This document shows positions 9,755 to 21,107 of a stretch of DNA of 64,000 bases, piece after piece. Both the position numbers and the translations under genes were made by a program. How positions within the stretch are numbered: position 1 is the first letter of the stretch; each line of letters starts with the position of its first letter. A model generated the notes under the pieces. The model was not told the origin of the DNA and did not search any database. It saw only the letters and a list, made by a program, of their open reading frames with translations. This DNA is from Candidatus Aminicenantota bacterium (GTDB lineage: Bacteria > Acidobacteriota > Aminicenantia > UBA2199): NCBI GenBank assembly GCA_026393835.1, contig JAPKZK010000021.1:62001-126000 (forward strand), read 5' to 3'.

Positions 9755-12064
9755 ATGAAAAGAGATGTTGTGCTTCCCTTGATACCTTTAAGGGAATTGG
9801 TTAGCTTCCCTTCAGCCATCATCCCCATATTGGTGGGCAGGGAGCGGTCCATCAATGCATTAAAGTATGCCAGGGAGAAGTATAATAATTATATTTTTCT
9901 CTCCGTACAGAAGAACCAGATCAGCGAGAACCCCCTGGCAGCCGAAATAGCGGATATCGGGATCATCGCCAGGGTGGAAAAATCCGCCGAACAGGTGAAC
10001 GGCAGTTTTAGGGTCATTATCCAGGGCCTGGAACGGGCCATTCTCCGGGAGTTCTTAGGAGAGGACGAATATTTCCTGGTCAGGGTTACCACGTTGGAAG
10101 AGATTACGGATAACAGCAAGCAATTAGTCGAGCTATCCAGGGATCTGATCGCCATGTTCGAGGAGTATGTTACTTTAAAAAAAGTGCGCCTCCACGGCAT
10201 CGTGGCCAAACTCCAGGCCAACCAGGTTTCCGAAATCACCGATGTCATCATCTCCGTGATCAATATCCCCATCAGTATCAAGCAGTCCCTCCTGGAAGAA
10301 CTGAATGTCCGGGAACGGGCCATGAAAGTATATAATATCCTGAAAAAAGAAGTATTTCGTTTAAGGGCCGAAAGCGGCGTCAGGGAACCCAGGAGACCCG
10401 GCAGTGAACCCGCTGAAAACGATATCGAAGAATACAAACGGAAGATCGAAAACGCCGAATTTCCCGATTATGTCAAGAAAAGGGCCAAAGAAGAACTGGA
10501 ACGCCTCGGCATGATGCCCCCCTTTTCCGCTGAGAGCACGGTTTCACGCTCTTACCTGGACTGGCTCCTGGCCATCCCCTGGACCAGGGTAAAAGAAGAA
10601 AACAAAGATATAAAAAGGGCCTCCGCCATCCTTGAAGAAGACCATTACGGACTGGAAAAAGTAAAAGATAGGATACTGGATTACCTGGCGGTGCGGCAGT
10701 TGGTAACAAAACCCGCCGGCGAAATTTTATGTTTCGTAGGTCCGCCCGGGGTAGGGAAGAGCTCCCTGTCCAAATCCATTGCCCGCGCCCTGGACAGGGC
10801 GTTTGTCAGAGTTTCCCTGGGCGGCGTCAGGGACGAGGCCGAGATCCGGGGCCACCGGCGCACCTATATCGGTTCTTACCCCGGCCAGATCATCCAGGGC
10901 TTAAAGAAGGCCAAATTCAAAAACCCCGTGTTCCTGCTGGATGAAATCGACAAGTTAAATTCCGATTTCAGGGGCGACCCCGCCTCCGCTTTACTGGAAA
11001 CCCTGGACCCCGAACAGAACGCCGAATTTGTCGATCATTACCTGGACCTGGAAATCGATCTTTCCCAGGTATTTTTTATCACCACCGCCAATACCACCGA
11101 CCCCATTCCGCCAGCGCTTAAAGACCGCATGGAGGTCATCGAATTACCCGGTTACACCGAACGGGAAAAACTGGCCATCGCCAAAAATTTCCTGGCCAAA
11201 AAACAGGCTGAAAAGAACGGTTTAAAACCCGGGGACTATGTGTTCAGCAATGAACTGATCCTGGAAATGATCAACCATTATACCCGGGAAGCCGGGGTCA
11301 GGAACCTGGAACGACAAATCGCGGTGATCATGAGAAAGATCGCCAGGTATTTCGTCGAAGAGGGAAAAACTGCACCATTTGTCCTGACCCATGAATATGT
11401 CCATAAATTCCTGGGCATTCCCAGGTTCACACGGTTGAAAATGTTAAACAAAAACGAAGTAGGCGTGTCCCTGGGGCTAGCCTGGACCCAGGCGGGCGGG
11501 GATATCCTCATTATCGAATCCCGCTGCCTGAGGGGCAAAGGCGATTTGATACTCACCGGCCGGCTGGGGGACGTCATGAAAGAATCGTCATCCACTGCCT
11601 TCAGTTTTGCCAAAGTGAAACTCTCAGAGCTGGATTTCGATATCGATGAACTGGAAAAATACAATATCCACTTGCATTTACCCGAAGGCGCAGTGCCCAA
11701 AGAAGGACCTTCGGCCGGGGTGACGCTGGCCGTGTCCATCATATCGCTTCTCACCGGCATACCCGTTAAATCCGAGTACGCCATGACCGGCGAGATCACC
11801 CTGCGGGGAAAAATATTGCCCGTGGGCGGCATCAAGGAAAAAATCATTGCCGCCCACCGGTACGGTATCGCCAATGTGTTGATTCCCTCTGAAAACGAAA
11901 AAGATTACCGGGAAGATATCCCGGAAGATATCAAGCAGGACATGCACATCCACCTGGTGGATAATATGGATGAATTACTGGATATCGTCCTGGAAAAGCC
12001 CATCAAGATTAAAAATATTAATAGTAAAGTGATCAGACCCTTTTTGCAGTCGGCAATCCAGTAA
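9755..12064 (+). CDS. lon: ATP-dependent protease Lon
   Basis: A 769-residue Lon (a GTG nine bases upstream is also in frame, but the ATG gives the family start [15 protein letters not shown]). It has the N-terminal substrate-binding domain, an AAA+ module with GPPGVGKS and FLLDEIDKL, and a C-terminal peptidase with the Ser-Lys dyad (Ser in KEGPSAGV, Lys in GGIKEK). It degrades misfolded and regulatory proteins in the cytoplasm. It completes the tig-clpP-clpX-lon quality-control block. Confidence 0.97.
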   Translation: MKRDVVLPLIPLRELVSFPSAIIPILVGRERSINALKYAREKYNNYIFLSVQKNQISENPLAAEIADIGIIARVEKSAEQVNGSFRVIIQGLERAILREFLGEDEYFLVRVTTLEEITDNSKQLVELSRDLIAMFEEYVTLKKVRLHGIVAKLQANQVSEITDVIISVINIPISIKQSLLEELNVRERAMKVYNILKKEVFRLRAESGVREPRRPGSEPAENDIEEYKRKIENAEFPDYVKKRAKEELERLGMMPPFSAESTVSRSYLDWLLAIPWTRVKEENKDIKRASAILEEDHYGLEKVKDRILDYLAVRQLVTKPAGEILCFVGPPGVGKSSLSKSIARALDRAFVRVSLGGVRDEAEIRGHRRTYIGSYPGQIIQGLKKAKFKNPVFLLDEIDKLNSDFRGDPASALLETLDPEQNAEFVDHYLDLEIDLSQVFFITTANTTDPIPPALKDRMEVIELPGYTEREKLAIAKNFLAKKQAEKNGLKPGDYVFSNELILEMINHYTREAGVRNLERQIAVIMRKIARYFVEEGKTAPFVLTHEYVHKFLGIPRFTRLKMLNKNEVGVSLGLAWTQAGGDILIIESRCLRGKGDLILTGRLGDVMKESSSTAFSFAKVKLSELDFDIDELEKYNIHLHLPEGAVPKEGPSAGVTLAVSIISLLTGIPVKSEYAMTGEITLRGKILPVGGIKEKIIAAHRYGIANVLIPSENEKDYREDIPEDIKQDMHIHLVDNMDELLDIVLEKPIKIKNINSKVIRPFLQSAIQ

Positions 12065-12076
12065 AGGGCGTCGGCG

Positions 12077-12093
12077 ACCGGCCGTCAGCCGGT
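12077..12093 (+). other. Small GC-rich hairpin after lon
   Basis: Six-base arms ACCGGC and GCCGGT flank a five-base loop in the 52-bp gap between lon and engB. There is no following T-tract, so it is not a standard terminator. It could be an mRNA processing or stabilising structure, or chance. Confidence 0.3.
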
Positions 12094-12116
12094 AAGGGGT
12101 TTATCGGCGCCGGTTT

Positions 12117-12743
12117 ATGATCATGGAAAAAATGAAAAATATGGAAAAAAATGAGACACTGAAAATTAAAGAGGTGCAACTGGCAGCCACGGTTTTTGCC
12201 GGGGGCAATCTCATTGCCGACGACCTGCCCAAAATCATATTCGTCGGCCGGTCCAATGTGGGAAAATCCTCTTTCATTAATAAGATCATTAACCGCAAAA
12301 ACTTTGCCAAAACCAGTTCCACGCCCGGGAAAACCGTCAGTATCAATTATTATCTCATTAACCGGGAGTTTTACTTTGTCGATCTGCCCGGGTACGGGTA
12401 TGCCCGGGTATCCAAAAAAGAGGGCCAGCGCATCCGGGAGTTGATCTCTTTATTTTTCGAAAAAGTTAAGAATGTCCGGTTAATAATAATACTGATCGAT
12501 TCCCGGCGGGGATTCATGGATTCCGATATCGAAATTTTAGCCAAAATTTTAAATAAAGAATTTAGGATGTTGACAGTCTTAACAAAAAGTGATAAACTAA
12601 CAAACTCTGAGTTGGTCATTCAAAAAAATAATTTTCAAAAAGAATATGGTTTGAAAGTGATAACGTTTTCCATCAAATCAAAAGACAACGATGAAAAGAG
12701 AGAAGAAATTTTGAAAAAAATAAATCAAGCAATAATGGAGTAA
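12117..12743 (+). CDS. engB: Ribosome biogenesis GTPase EngB (YihA/YsxC)
   Basis: A 208-residue P-loop GTPase required for large ribosomal subunit assembly. G1 is [10 protein letters not shown]3 is DLPGYGYA and G4 is TKSDKL. The family N-terminal segment is present ([29 protein letters not shown] region). Four in-frame ATGs lie within the first 25 bases, so the exact start is uncertain by up to eight residues. It ends 2 bp before rho. Confidence 0.93.
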   Translation: MIMEKMKNMEKNETLKIKEVQLAATVFAGGNLIADDLPKIIFVGRSNVGKSSFINKIINRKNFAKTSSTPGKTVSINYYLINREFYFVDLPGYGYARVSKKEGQRIRELISLFFEKVKNVRLIIILIDSRRGFMDSDIEILAKILNKEFRMLTVLTKSDKLTNSELVIQKNNFQKEYGLKVITFSIKSKDNDEKREEILKKINQAIME

Positions 12744-12745
12744 GC

Positions 12746-14011
12746 ATGGTATCTTTAAAAGAATTACAAGAAATGAAAGTATCCGAGTTAAAGAAAGTAA
12801 TCACACAGTTTGAGCTGGATCCCAAGGATATAAAGGATAAAAACTCACTCTTTTTCAATATCCTCAATGCACAGGCAAGCGCCAACGGTAAGTTGTTTGC
12901 AGAGGGAGTAATCGAGGTATTAAGCGAGGGGTATGGCTTTTTGCGATTCCAGGAGTATTCGTACCTTTCCAGCTCCGAAGACATTTACGTGTCGCCGTCG
13001 CAAGTACACAAGTTCGACTTGCGCACCGGCGATACCGTTTCCGGTTCCGTGCGGCCGCCCAAAGGGGGAGAAAAGTATTTTGCACTGCTTACCGTCGAGG
13101 CGGTTAATTCCGAAGACCCCGAGACAGTACTGCAATTGAGGAAAAACAAGAAGTTTGAAAAATTAACCCCCCTGTACCCGGAGCAACAAATATGCCTGGA
13201 GACCCTGCCGGAGAACCTGACCGGCCGCGTAATGGACCTCTTGACCCCCATCGGTAAAGGCCAGCGCGGCCTGATTGTCGCCGCCCCCCGGACCGGTAAA
13301 ACCATGATCCTGCAAAGCATCGCCAAATCCATCGAGGTCAATCACCCGGAAATCTCCTTGATCGTGCTGCTGATTGATGAACGGCCCGAAGAAGTGACCG
13401 ATATGTCCCGCAACGTAAGGGGCGAGGTTATTTCTTCCACCTTCGATGAAGTTCCTATCCGGCATACCAAGGTGGCGGACATCGTACTGGAAAAAGCCAA
13501 ACGCCTGGTGGAAATGGATAAAGATGTGGTTATCCTGTTGGATTCCATTACCCGCCTGGCCAGGGCGCATAACGCCATCACCCCACCCTCCGGTAAAGTA
13601 CTTTCCGGCGGTGTGGATGCCAATGCGCTGAACAAGCCCAAGAAGTTCTTCGGCGCCGCCCGGAATATCGAAGGCGGCGGCAGTTTGACCATCCTGGCCA
13701 CTGCCCTGGTGGATACCGGCAGCCGGATGGACGAAGTCATCTTCGAAGAGTTCAAAGGCACCGGCAACATGGAAATCAACCTCGACCGCAGACTGGTAGA
13801 TAAGCGCGTCTTCCCGGCTATCGATCTTTTCCGCTCCGGCACCCGCAAGGAAGAACTGCTCATCGGCCAGGAAGAACTCAATAAGATCTGGATCCTGAGA
13901 AAAGTGCTGGCCCAGATGAGTGAAGTGGAAGCCATGGAACTGCTGAACGATAAACTGTCTAAAACCAAAACCAATAAAGATTTCATGAAAATGATGTCAC
14001 ATGGGATGTAA
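12746..14011 (+). CDS. rho: Transcription termination factor Rho
   Basis: A 421-residue RNA-dependent hexameric helicase. The N-terminal helical region is followed by the cold-shock-like primary RNA-binding site ([15 protein letters not shown]... and [15 protein letters not shown]). The ATPase core has a P-loop in [21 protein letters not shown], and the Q/R-loop regions ([28 protein letters not shown] area). Length matches standard Rho without large insertions. Its 3' end overlaps the start region of the phosphotransbutyrylase-like gene. Confidence 0.97.
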   Translation: MVSLKELQEMKVSELKKVITQFELDPKDIKDKNSLFFNILNAQASANGKLFAEGVIEVLSEGYGFLRFQEYSYLSSSEDIYVSPSQVHKFDLRTGDTVSGSVRPPKGGEKYFALLTVEAVNSEDPETVLQLRKNKKFEKLTPLYPEQQICLETLPENLTGRVMDLLTPIGKGQRGLIVAAPRTGKTMILQSIAKSIEVNHPEISLIVLLIDERPEEVTDMSRNVRGEVISSTFDEVPIRHTKVADIVLEKAKRLVEMDKDVVILLDSITRLARAHNAITPPSGKVLSGGVDANALNKPKKFFGAARNIEGGGSLTILATALVDTGSRMDEVIFEEFKGTGNMEINLDRRLVDKRVFPAIDLFRSGTRKEELLIGQEELNKIWILRKVLAQMSEVEAMELLNDKLSKTKTNKDFMKMMSHGM

Positions 14012-14012
14012 A

Positions 14013-14918
14013 ATGATGATTCTAAATTTAAAACAATTAATGGAAGAGGCCAAAAAGAAAGAAGGCGTCGTGGTGGGAGTTCCTTCCCCCGAGGACGAGA
14101 CTTCCATTAAGACTATCATTAACGCCCGGCAGGAGAATCTCGCCAGTTTCGTATTGACCGGCAACAAAGAGAAAATCGCGGCTATGCTGGCAGAGTTCGG
14201 AGGTCGTACGGCGGATTATGAAATCATTTCCGCCCAAAGCGAAGAAGAATCCGCGGCAAAGATCGTGGAACTGGCCAACCAGGGAAAAGTCCAGGTCATA
14301 TTGAAAGGTTTTTTGCCCACCGCGGCTTTGATGAAACCCATCCTGGATAAAGAAAAAGGACTGCGCACCGGCAACCTACTGTCCGATATCCTGGTAGTGG
14401 AAAACCCCGCCGGCAATTACGAGGGGCTGCTGGGCATGACCGACGGCGGCCTCAATATCCTGCCCACCCTGGAGCAAAAAAAGCAGATCGTGGAAAATGC
14501 CGTAAAAGTATTTCACAAGCTGGGTTATGAGAAACCCAGGGTCGGCGTCATGGCCGCGGTTGAGACCGTTAAAGATTCCATGCCCGCCACTCTCGACGCC
14601 GCGGCTTTAACCGTGATGAACCGGGAAGGGCAAATCGCCGGCTGCGAAGTGTACGGCCCCCTGGCGCTCGATATTGCCGTTTCCCCTGGAGCCGCCAAAC
14701 ACAAAGGCATCGATAACCCCGTGGCCGGGATGACCCAGATACTGGTGGTCCCCAATATCGAAGCCGGCAATCTCCTGGGTAAAGCCTATACCTATTACCT
14801 GCACCTCACCGTGGCCCACGTCATCATGGGCGCCAGGATACCCATCCTGATCCCTTCGCGAAATGAAAGCGACATGGACAAAATTCACTCCGTGGCCCTG
14901 GGGGTCATTTGTGCGTAG
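14013..14918 (+). CDS. ptb: Phosphate butyryltransferase-like acyltransferase
   Basis: About 301 residues of the phosphate acetyl/butyryltransferase fold, exchanging CoA for phosphate on an acyl group. Family landmarks include [50 protein letters not shown] and the C-terminal [16 protein letters not shown]...[14 protein letters not shown]. These fit Ptb better than Pta. No butyrate kinase gene is adjacent. The ATGs at 14001, 14013 and 14016 are all in frame; 14013 is chosen because it lies beyond the rho stop. The 3' end overlaps the proposed lolA GTG start by 8 bp. Confidence 0.88.
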   Translation: MMILNLKQLMEEAKKKEGVVVGVPSPEDETSIKTIINARQENLASFVLTGNKEKIAAMLAEFGGRTADYEIISAQSEEESAAKIVELANQGKVQVILKGFLPTAALMKPILDKEKGLRTGNLLSDILVVENPAGNYEGLLGMTDGGLNILPTLEQKKQIVENAVKVFHKLGYEKPRVGVMAAVETVKDSMPATLDAAALTVMNREGQIAGCEVYGPLALDIAVSPGAAKHKGIDNPVAGMTQILVVPNIEAGNLLGKAYTYYLHLTVAHVIMGARIPILIPSRNESDMDKIHSVALGVICA

Positions 14919-15560
14919 TAAGAGCGTTTTTTTTTTGTCCTAATTTCCATTTTTATCAGGGCTGTCGCGATCAGTGCTGCCGGGAGTGAGAGTAACCGAC
15001 AAGCCAACGCTGAGGCCCTGGTAAAAAAAGTCAGGGAAAGCTTAAACCGTATCAAACCCTTTCAACTCCAATTTGTTCAACAGGTCTATACCGATGAAGA
15101 GTTGGATATCGAGGAATCCGGGGAAATCCTTTTCAAAGACGACCGTCACCTCAGGTGGACCTATTTAAAGCCCGATTTCAAGGTTTTTCTTTTGCAGGAG
15201 GACGATTATAAATTTTATGATGAAGAGAACCGGCAGTTAACCGTCGGTAAGGTCAATGACCGCAGCCGGCAGTGGCTCTGGCAATTGTTCTTTTCCGATG
15301 ATATTCTTCGGTATACATATACCACCGGGACCGGGGGAAAAAAATTTTTCATAAAAAAGCCGCAGCCTGAAGAACCGCTGGATATCGAAATCCTGTTGAA
15401 CAACGATTACTTGCCCGTGCAGGTGGTCCAGCAAGACCCCAACACCGGCGCCCGTATGATCTTTTATTTTAAAGATTACAAGGAAAAGCTCCCAATACCC
15501 GCGGATGCCTTTGAGTTGAAAGTACCAAAGGATGTGGAGACCGTCGAGGAAAATGGCTGA
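14911..15560 (+). CDS. lolA: Outer-membrane lipoprotein carrier LolA; N-terminus joined across a T10 run
   Basis: LolA carries lipoproteins across the periplasm to the outer membrane. The body is clear from about 15030: IKPFQLQFVQQVYTDEE, SGEILFKDDRHLRWTY, then a beta-rich domain to FKDYKEKLPIPADAFELKVP. Its frame opens at 14922 but has no ATG, GTG or TTG before the signal-like segment. A GTG at 14911, in another frame and preceded by CTGGGGGT, reads MRSKSVFF and then meets ten Ts at 14927-14936. A -1 shift inside the run joins it to FVLISIFIRAVAISAAG, giving a good signal peptide. So there is either a one-base error in the homopolymer or transcriptional slippage. Identity of the family is firm, the exact start is not. 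Confidence 0.75.
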
Positions 15561-15635
15561 ACAAGTGAGAGAGAGGAACCGCAAATTTCAAAAAAAATCA
15601 AGAATTCAAAACCTTTTTTGCGGTAATTACGTAAA

Positions 15636-16208
15636 ATGAGTCTGGATGATGATCAAGTTTTAATTGAAAAGATACTCGCCGGTAAGCGGTCATCCTTCGA
15701 GGAACTAATGAAAAAACATAATAAAAGAATCTTCGGTTATATATATCGCATGGTCAGGGACGAAGAGGTAGCCATCGAACTAACCCAGGATTTTTTTTTA
15801 AAACTGTACCATATCCTGGACAAGTATAATTTCGAGTACAAATTTACCACCTGGGCTTACCGGATATGTTACAACATGGTGATCGATCACGTCAGGAAGA
15901 ACCCCGTACATATCGAATCCCTGGAGAATGAAAGCATTATCCCCAAATTGATGGAATCTGAAAATTTCGTCAAGGAAGATGCTCTTGAAGACCTGGTTAA
16001 GGAAGAGATAAGAGAGTATACCTGGGGTGTCGTCGATCGGATTCCCTTGAAGTTCAGGGAACTCATTTTAATGCGGTATTTGCAGGAATTGAAATACGAG
16101 GAAATTGCCGACATCACTAAAATGCCTGTAGGAACTGTAAAAAACAGGCTTTTTAAGGCCAAAGAAATATTAAAAATGGAGCTTGAGAAAGATGGCTTGC
16201 TTAAGTGA
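15636..16208 (+). CDS. ECF-type RNA polymerase sigma factor
   Basis: A 190-residue sigma-70 family protein. Region 2 contains FEELMKKHNKRIFGYIYRMVRDEEVAIELTQD and WAYRICYNMVIDHVRK. Region 4 has the helix-turn-helix RYLQELKYEEIADITKMPVGTVKNRLFKAKE. Region 3 is absent, as in ECF sigmas. The 3' end overlaps the next gene, which encodes its likely zinc-finger anti-sigma partner. Target promoters cannot be told from the window; the neighbouring envelope genes suggest an envelope-stress role (inference). Confidence 0.93.
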   Translation: MSLDDDQVLIEKILAGKRSSFEELMKKHNKRIFGYIYRMVRDEEVAIELTQDFFLKLYHILDKYNFEYKFTTWAYRICYNMVIDHVRKNPVHIESLENESIIPKLMESENFVKEDALEDLVKEEIREYTWGVVDRIPLKFRELILMRYLQELKYEEIADITKMPVGTVKNRLFKAKEILKMELEKDGLLK

Positions 16209-16749
16209 TATCAAAATACAAGAGTACATCGAAGGCGGCCTGGCTGCCGTTGAGAAATCGCTGGTTAGGGACCATTTGATCGTTTGCGCAAAATGTCGCG
16301 CCTGTTATCAACTTTATGAAAAACTAGAAAAAAGCCTGGGCGAGCCCGTTTACATCACCCCACCACCCATTATCGAGAGGAATGTATTAAGGATGTTGTT
16401 TCCCCGCATTCCCAGTTACAGTTCCATAGTCGCGCTCCTGGCCGCCAGTTTCCTGTTGCTCATTACCAGTATATATATCTATTTCGATTTTGCCAATAAC
16501 AGTATCGTTCAAGCCTTTCAAATGTCTTCCCATGATACCTCCAACTGGATCGGCTCTATCATTAAAGCCATTTCCACTATTTTTTCTACTGTATATGCCG
16601 TCTTTAAAGCCATCAACGCTTTTTTTGAAGTCATCTTTAAGGTGAACATGGGGGTGGAGATTATCGGTCTCGGTATGCTGCTGCTTTTGAGCTTGAGTTT
16701 TTATTCGTTTTCCCAGTTAGTATTAAAAAAAATAAAAGGAAGTAATTGA
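16192..16749 (+). CDS. Putative zinc-finger anti-sigma factor, membrane anchored
   Basis: A 185-residue protein with an N-terminal ZAS-like domain: VRDHLIVCAKCRACY gives the HxxxCxxC motif. Two hydrophobic segments follow, near residues 75-97 and 148-175. It would hold the adjacent ECF sigma at the inner membrane. The ATG at 16192 starts inside the sigma gene (17-bp overlap), so the two are translationally coupled. The stop overlaps the region just before the next ATG. Confidence 0.85.
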   Translation: MACLSDIKIQEYIEGGLAAVEKSLVRDHLIVCAKCRACYQLYEKLEKSLGEPVYITPPPIIERNVLRMLFPRIPSYSSIVALLAASFLLLITSIYIYFDFANNSIVQAFQMSSHDTSNWIGSIIKAISTIFSTVYAVFKAINAFFEVIFKVNMGVEIIGLGMLLLLSLSFYSFSQLVLKKIKGSN

Positions 16750-16751
16750 CG

Positions 16752-17642
16752 ATGAAAAAGTTAATCTTACTGTTGGTCATAGAAATTCTAATTGTTACTG
16801 GGCTGTTGTTCCCCGCGTCGGATTTTAAACTGGAAAAAGATGTCACGCTGCCGGAGAATGAAACCTGCAGCCACAGTATCATATCCCTCAATGGTAGGTT
16901 GGATATTAAAGGCAGCGTTAAAGAGTCAGTACTCCTGGTGGGGGGCAGCTTAACCCTGGATGGGGTCGTGGCAGAGGATGTGATATGCTTCGCCTCCCGG
17001 GTAACCATCGGGAAAAATGCCGTTATAAAACGGGACCTCTTTATCATCGGCGGAGCCCTGGAAAAAGACCCCGGCGCTAAAGTGGAAGGGGAGTACTTTT
17101 ATTTTAAATTCGACCTGAAAAGAATTGAAAATACCATCATTCCCATTTTGTCCGATTCCCGTACCATCTCCTTCTTCAAAGCCGTTAACATTATTCTCTG
17201 GTTTATTATCGCACTCATCGTATTTGCCATGGTTCCGCAGAGGATCAACCGCGCCGAGGAAATTTTCGAGGCTCACCGGCTGAAAATAGGTGTTATCGGT
17301 CTCCTGGCCCTCTTTTGTTTTATCTTTTTACTGTTCATCTCTATTATCCTGAGTTTCGTAATTATCGGGATTCCCCTGTTTATTGCGTTGATACTCTTCT
17401 GTTTTATTACCTATGTATTCGGAAGAACCGTGATGTTTTATTTTATCGGTATAAAATTGACCCACCTGGTGAAATTAAAAACCATTCCACCTGCTGTTTT
17501 TATCCTGGTGGGAGTGATTTTTTATGCACTGCTGAAATTCCTGCCAATCCTGGGGCCAGTTTTATTGGTGGTATTAAATATTTTCGAGTTTGGCATCGGG
17601 GTCGGTTATTTCTTTAGAAAGAGATTGGGGGTTGGAAGATAG
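16752..17642 (+). CDS. Membrane protein with bactofilin-like (polymer-forming) repeats
   Basis: About 296 residues. After a signal/anchor segment, residues ~20-115 form short beta-strand repeats typical of polymer-forming cytoskeletal domains (LNGRLDIKGSVKESVLLVGGSLTLDGVVAEDVICFASRV region), predicted to lie outside the inner membrane. The C-terminal half has five or so membrane spans. A GGAAG box precedes the ATG at 16752. It closes the sigma/anti-sigma operon, so it may be an effector or sensor for that pair (inference). Confidence 0.75.
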   Translation: MKKLILLLVIEILIVTGLLFPASDFKLEKDVTLPENETCSHSIISLNGRLDIKGSVKESVLLVGGSLTLDGVVAEDVICFASRVTIGKNAVIKRDLFIIGGALEKDPGAKVEGEYFYFKFDLKRIENTIIPILSDSRTISFFKAVNIILWFIIALIVFAMVPQRINRAEEIFEAHRLKIGVIGLLALFCFIFLLFISIILSFVIIGIPLFIALILFCFITYVFGRTVMFYFIGIKLTHLVKLKTIPPAVFILVGVIFYALLKFLPILGPVLLVVLNIFEFGIGVGYFFRKRLGVGR

Positions 17643-17735
17643 TCAAAAGTTTTGTGGGGAATTAATTGCATATCCCCTAATCGACTTCCTTAATAATACT
17701 TGAATTATTGCACCATTTATGGTAAATATAAAACC

Positions 17736-18439
17736 ATGGAAAACATATTACTTACATCAACCACGCTGTCTGCCGGTGTAAATCCCAACAGCAGCATCCT
17801 CTCCCTGCTGTCTGAAGCCACAACGGTGAGTAAATTCGCCATGCTTTTGCTGTTGGTATTCTCAATCGTGTCATGGGCGATTATCATTTTCAAACTGATC
17901 GAATATTCGAAAGCAAAAAAAAATTCGGAAAAATTCGTAGACCATTTCCGGCGCACTAAAAACTTTTCCGAGATCAATAAGTTTGCGGCCACAGCGCTCA
18001 ATAGCCCACTGGGTATGATTTTCAGGTATGGCTACAAAGAATTGTCGCAGCAGATGGGACCCAATAACGCCGCGTCAAATATTAACATGGAGTGTCTCAA
18101 CCGGTCGCTGATACGGGCCTCCAATACGGAGATAACCCGGCTGGAACGTTTGAACGGTTTCCTGGCTACCACCGCTTCGGTAAGCCCCTTTGTGGGACTC
18201 TTCGGTACAGTCTGGGGCATCTTTACCGCTTTCCAGCAAATCGGCGAACAAATGAACGCCAACCTCGCTACCGTGGCCCCCGGTATCGCCGAAGCCCTTA
18301 TCGCTACCGCCCTGGGCCTGTTCGCCGCGATACCGGCCGTTATCTTTTACAATTTATTGCTGAATAAATTGAAAGTCATGATCGCTTCCATGGAAGATTT
18401 TATCCTGGAATTTCTCAATGTCAGCGAGAAACTAAAATA

Positions 18440-18440
<1 letters not shown>
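17736..18440 (+). CDS. tolQ: TolQ/ExbB proton channel subunit
   Basis: A 234-residue inner-membrane protein with three spans. The first is near residues 30-50, and the second and third contain the family motif [19 protein letters not shown] and [23 protein letters not shown]. With TolR it uses the proton motive force to energise the Tol-Pal machine during outer-membrane constriction. An upstream TTG in frame is less likely than this ATG. Its TAA shares a base with the tolR ATG. Confidence 0.93.
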
Positions 18441-18867
<427 letters not shown>

Positions 18868-18871
<4 letters not shown>

Positions 18872-19710
18872 AATTCAAATTCAGTTTTGCGATAGTCATC
18901 TCCATTATCTTCCATGTTTCCCTTTTTGCCCTGGCCATATATTTGCCGCGGATGCAGAAAAGCAGCGGCCCGGTTTATTACGTGGACCTGATGATGACGC
19001 CTGGCGGCGGCGGCGGAAACGGGCAGGACGCCGGCGGCGGCATGAACGGCCACAGCGGGGGCGTGAACGGCACAGAAGGCCAGTTGATCGAGTCCGGCAG
19101 CATCAAGGACCTGACCGTTAAAAAAGATGAACCCACTTCCGGCCTCCGCTACCCGGATCAAAAAAATAAAGATAAAAGCCCCAAAGAACAAAAAGAAAAA
19201 CAAAACCTGGTTACAGTAGTTAAAAAAAATAAAAATGACGATAAATCAAAAACCGATAACTCCAAACTTATCACCACCCAACGTAAGGGAACAGGCGGCG
19301 ATGGACTTCGCACCGGCATATCTTCCGGTTCCGGTCCAGGTTCCGGCGGCGGCTCCGGTGGAGGTATCGGCAGGGGCATCGGCCCCGGGTACGGCGACGG
19401 TTCCGGCATCGGCCCCGGGTTTTTCCCCTATGCTTATTATGTCGAAACCCTCAAGGGCAAGATATCCGCTTCCTGGTACAGTTCGCTGGTCTCGCCCGGG
19501 CTGAAAGGAAAATTTACCACCGTAGTCTATTTTAAAATCCTTCGGAACGGCAACGTCGCGGACCTGGAATTGGAGGAAGGGAGTGGGAACAATTCCCTCG
19601 ACCTATCTTCGCTGCGGGCCGTCAAAGAGGCCGCCCCTTTTCCACCACTGCCGACCGATTTCCCCGGCCAATACCTGGGCGTTCATTTTGAATTCGAATG
19701 GGAGAAATAA
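18868..19710 (+). CDS. TolA/TonB-like energy transducer with a Gly-rich linker
   Basis: A 280-residue protein. It has one membrane span at residues ~5-24, a Gly-rich stretch soon after (GGGGGNGQDAGGG region), a Lys-rich charged middle, a second Gly/Ser/Pro-rich segment around residues 145-185 and a C-terminal TonB-like domain (about 190-280, with WYSSLVSPGLKGKFTTVVYFKI). Position between tolR and tolB supports a TolA role, reaching across the periplasm. Classical TolA has a long Ala/Lys-rich helix; here flexible Gly-rich linkers replace it. Confidence 0.85.
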
Positions 19711-21014
19711 TGAAACTTGAAAAAAGAATGTTAATCATTTGTCTAATTGCTGCGGTGAGTATGATGACGGCCGTTCGGTTGCCGATCCATGCCCAGCAGG
19801 AAGTACGCATAAAAATCACCGAAGGCATGCCCATGATCCCGGTGGCGCTGCCGGAATTTTATTTTAGCCCCCAATCCGTTGTTGATGAAGTCATAAAAAC
19901 CGAATTGTACACCACCCTCTGGGATGACCTGGCTTACTCGCGGGTATTTAAAACAGTACCCAAGGAATATTACTCCTTTATTCCCAAACATGATCCCTCC
20001 CAGATTAATTACAAAGACTGGGCCTCCATCCAGGCCAATATATTAATATCCGGCCAGGTGGAAGTCTCCACGGACCAACGCATCATTTTTTCCATCAATG
20101 TGTATGATGTGAAAGGAGAGAAATTCATATTCGGCCGGAATTTTGGCGGGAAGCAGGAATTTGCCACACTCATTGCCCACCGGGCGGCCGATGCCATGAT
20201 GACCTATTTCGGCGAAAAAACCATATTCACCACCAAAATCGCTTTTGTCTCCACCAGGGACGGCAATGACGAGATATATATCATGGACTATGACGGCAAA
20301 CGGCAGACGCGCGTCACCTACAACCAGGATATCGACCTGCTGCCCAACTGGAGTTTCGATAGAGAAAAAATCCTTTATACCTCTTACCGCAAAGGCAACC
20401 CCGATCTATACATGTTTTACCTTTACACCGGCAAGACCGAACTACTGGCCACGGGGCAGGCCAATTATTCCGCCGACTGGTCCAGGGAAGGGGACCGCAT
20501 CGTTTATACCTCCACCCGCACCGGCGATGCGGAGATTTTTATCAAGGATATGAATACCCGGAAAGACAAACAGGTGACATTTAACACCGCCATCGATACA
20601 TCGCCCTGTTGGAGCCCCAACAGTAGGGAGATTGCTTTTATATCTAACCGCAACGGGACCGCGCAGGTGTATCTCATGGATGCCGAAGGATCCAATATCC
20701 GGCGTATCACCTCCGAAGGCGTCCGCCATGATTCCCCGGAATGGTCGCCCGACGGCGCCCAACTGGCCTATACGTTAATGATCGGCTCCGGGATCGACAT
20801 TTACATCTATAATTTAAAGAACAATACCATCTCCAAACTTACGGAAAACGCAGGGAGGAATGAGAACCCCGCCTGGTGCCCGGACAGCCGGCATATTATT
20901 TTTTCTTCCAACCGCTCCGGCGCCTACCAATTGTATACCGTGGATTATGACGGCGCCAATCTCCGGCAGTTGACCTCCGGGGGTGAAAATAAAATGCCGG
21001 CCTGGCAAAAATAA
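19710..21014 (+). CDS. tolB: Tol-Pal system beta-propeller protein TolB
   Basis: A 434-residue periplasmic protein with a cleavable signal peptide (cut near IHAQQ). The N-terminal domain (about 25-165) is followed by a six-bladed propeller of PD40-type repeats: STRDGNDEIYIMDYDGK, SYRKGNPDLYMF, STRTGDAEIF, SNRNGTAQVYLMDAEG, then two more, ending SNRSGAYQLYTVDYDG. It links Pal to TolA. The ATG at 19710 overlaps the preceding stop and has a GGGAG box; an ATG 12 bp upstream is in frame but less well placed. Confidence 0.94.
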   Translation: MKLEKRMLIICLIAAVSMMTAVRLPIHAQQEVRIKITEGMPMIPVALPEFYFSPQSVVDEVIKTELYTTLWDDLAYSRVFKTVPKEYYSFIPKHDPSQINYKDWASIQANILISGQVEVSTDQRIIFSINVYDVKGEKFIFGRNFGGKQEFATLIAHRAADAMMTYFGEKTIFTTKIAFVSTRDGNDEIYIMDYDGKRQTRVTYNQDIDLLPNWSFDREKILYTSYRKGNPDLYMFYLYTGKTELLATGQANYSADWSREGDRIVYTSTRTGDAEIFIKDMNTRKDKQVTFNTAIDTSPCWSPNSREIAFISNRNGTAQVYLMDAEGSNIRRITSEGVRHDSPEWSPDGAQLAYTLMIGSGIDIYIYNLKNNTISKLTENAGRNENPAWCPDSRHIIFSSNRSGAYQLYTVDYDGANLRQLTSGGENKMPAWQK

Positions 21015-21043
21015 GGAAAAATCTTTTATAGTGCTTTTTGCTC

Positions 21044-21072
21044 TTGAAATTTAATTTTTTATATTATAAGAT
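21044..21072 (+). promoter_or_regulatory. Candidate sigma-70 promoter for pal
   Basis: TTGAAA (21044-21049) and TAAGAT (21067-21072) are 17 bp apart in an AT-rich 93-bp gap between tolB and pal. A second TATAAT (21072-21077) follows at once. An AAAGGAG ribosome site lies before the pal ATG. This would let pal be expressed separately and strongly, as is common for this abundant lipoprotein. Confidence 0.45.
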
Positions 21073-21107
21073 ATAATCTTAAATAAAATAATAAAAGGAG
21101 ACAAATT

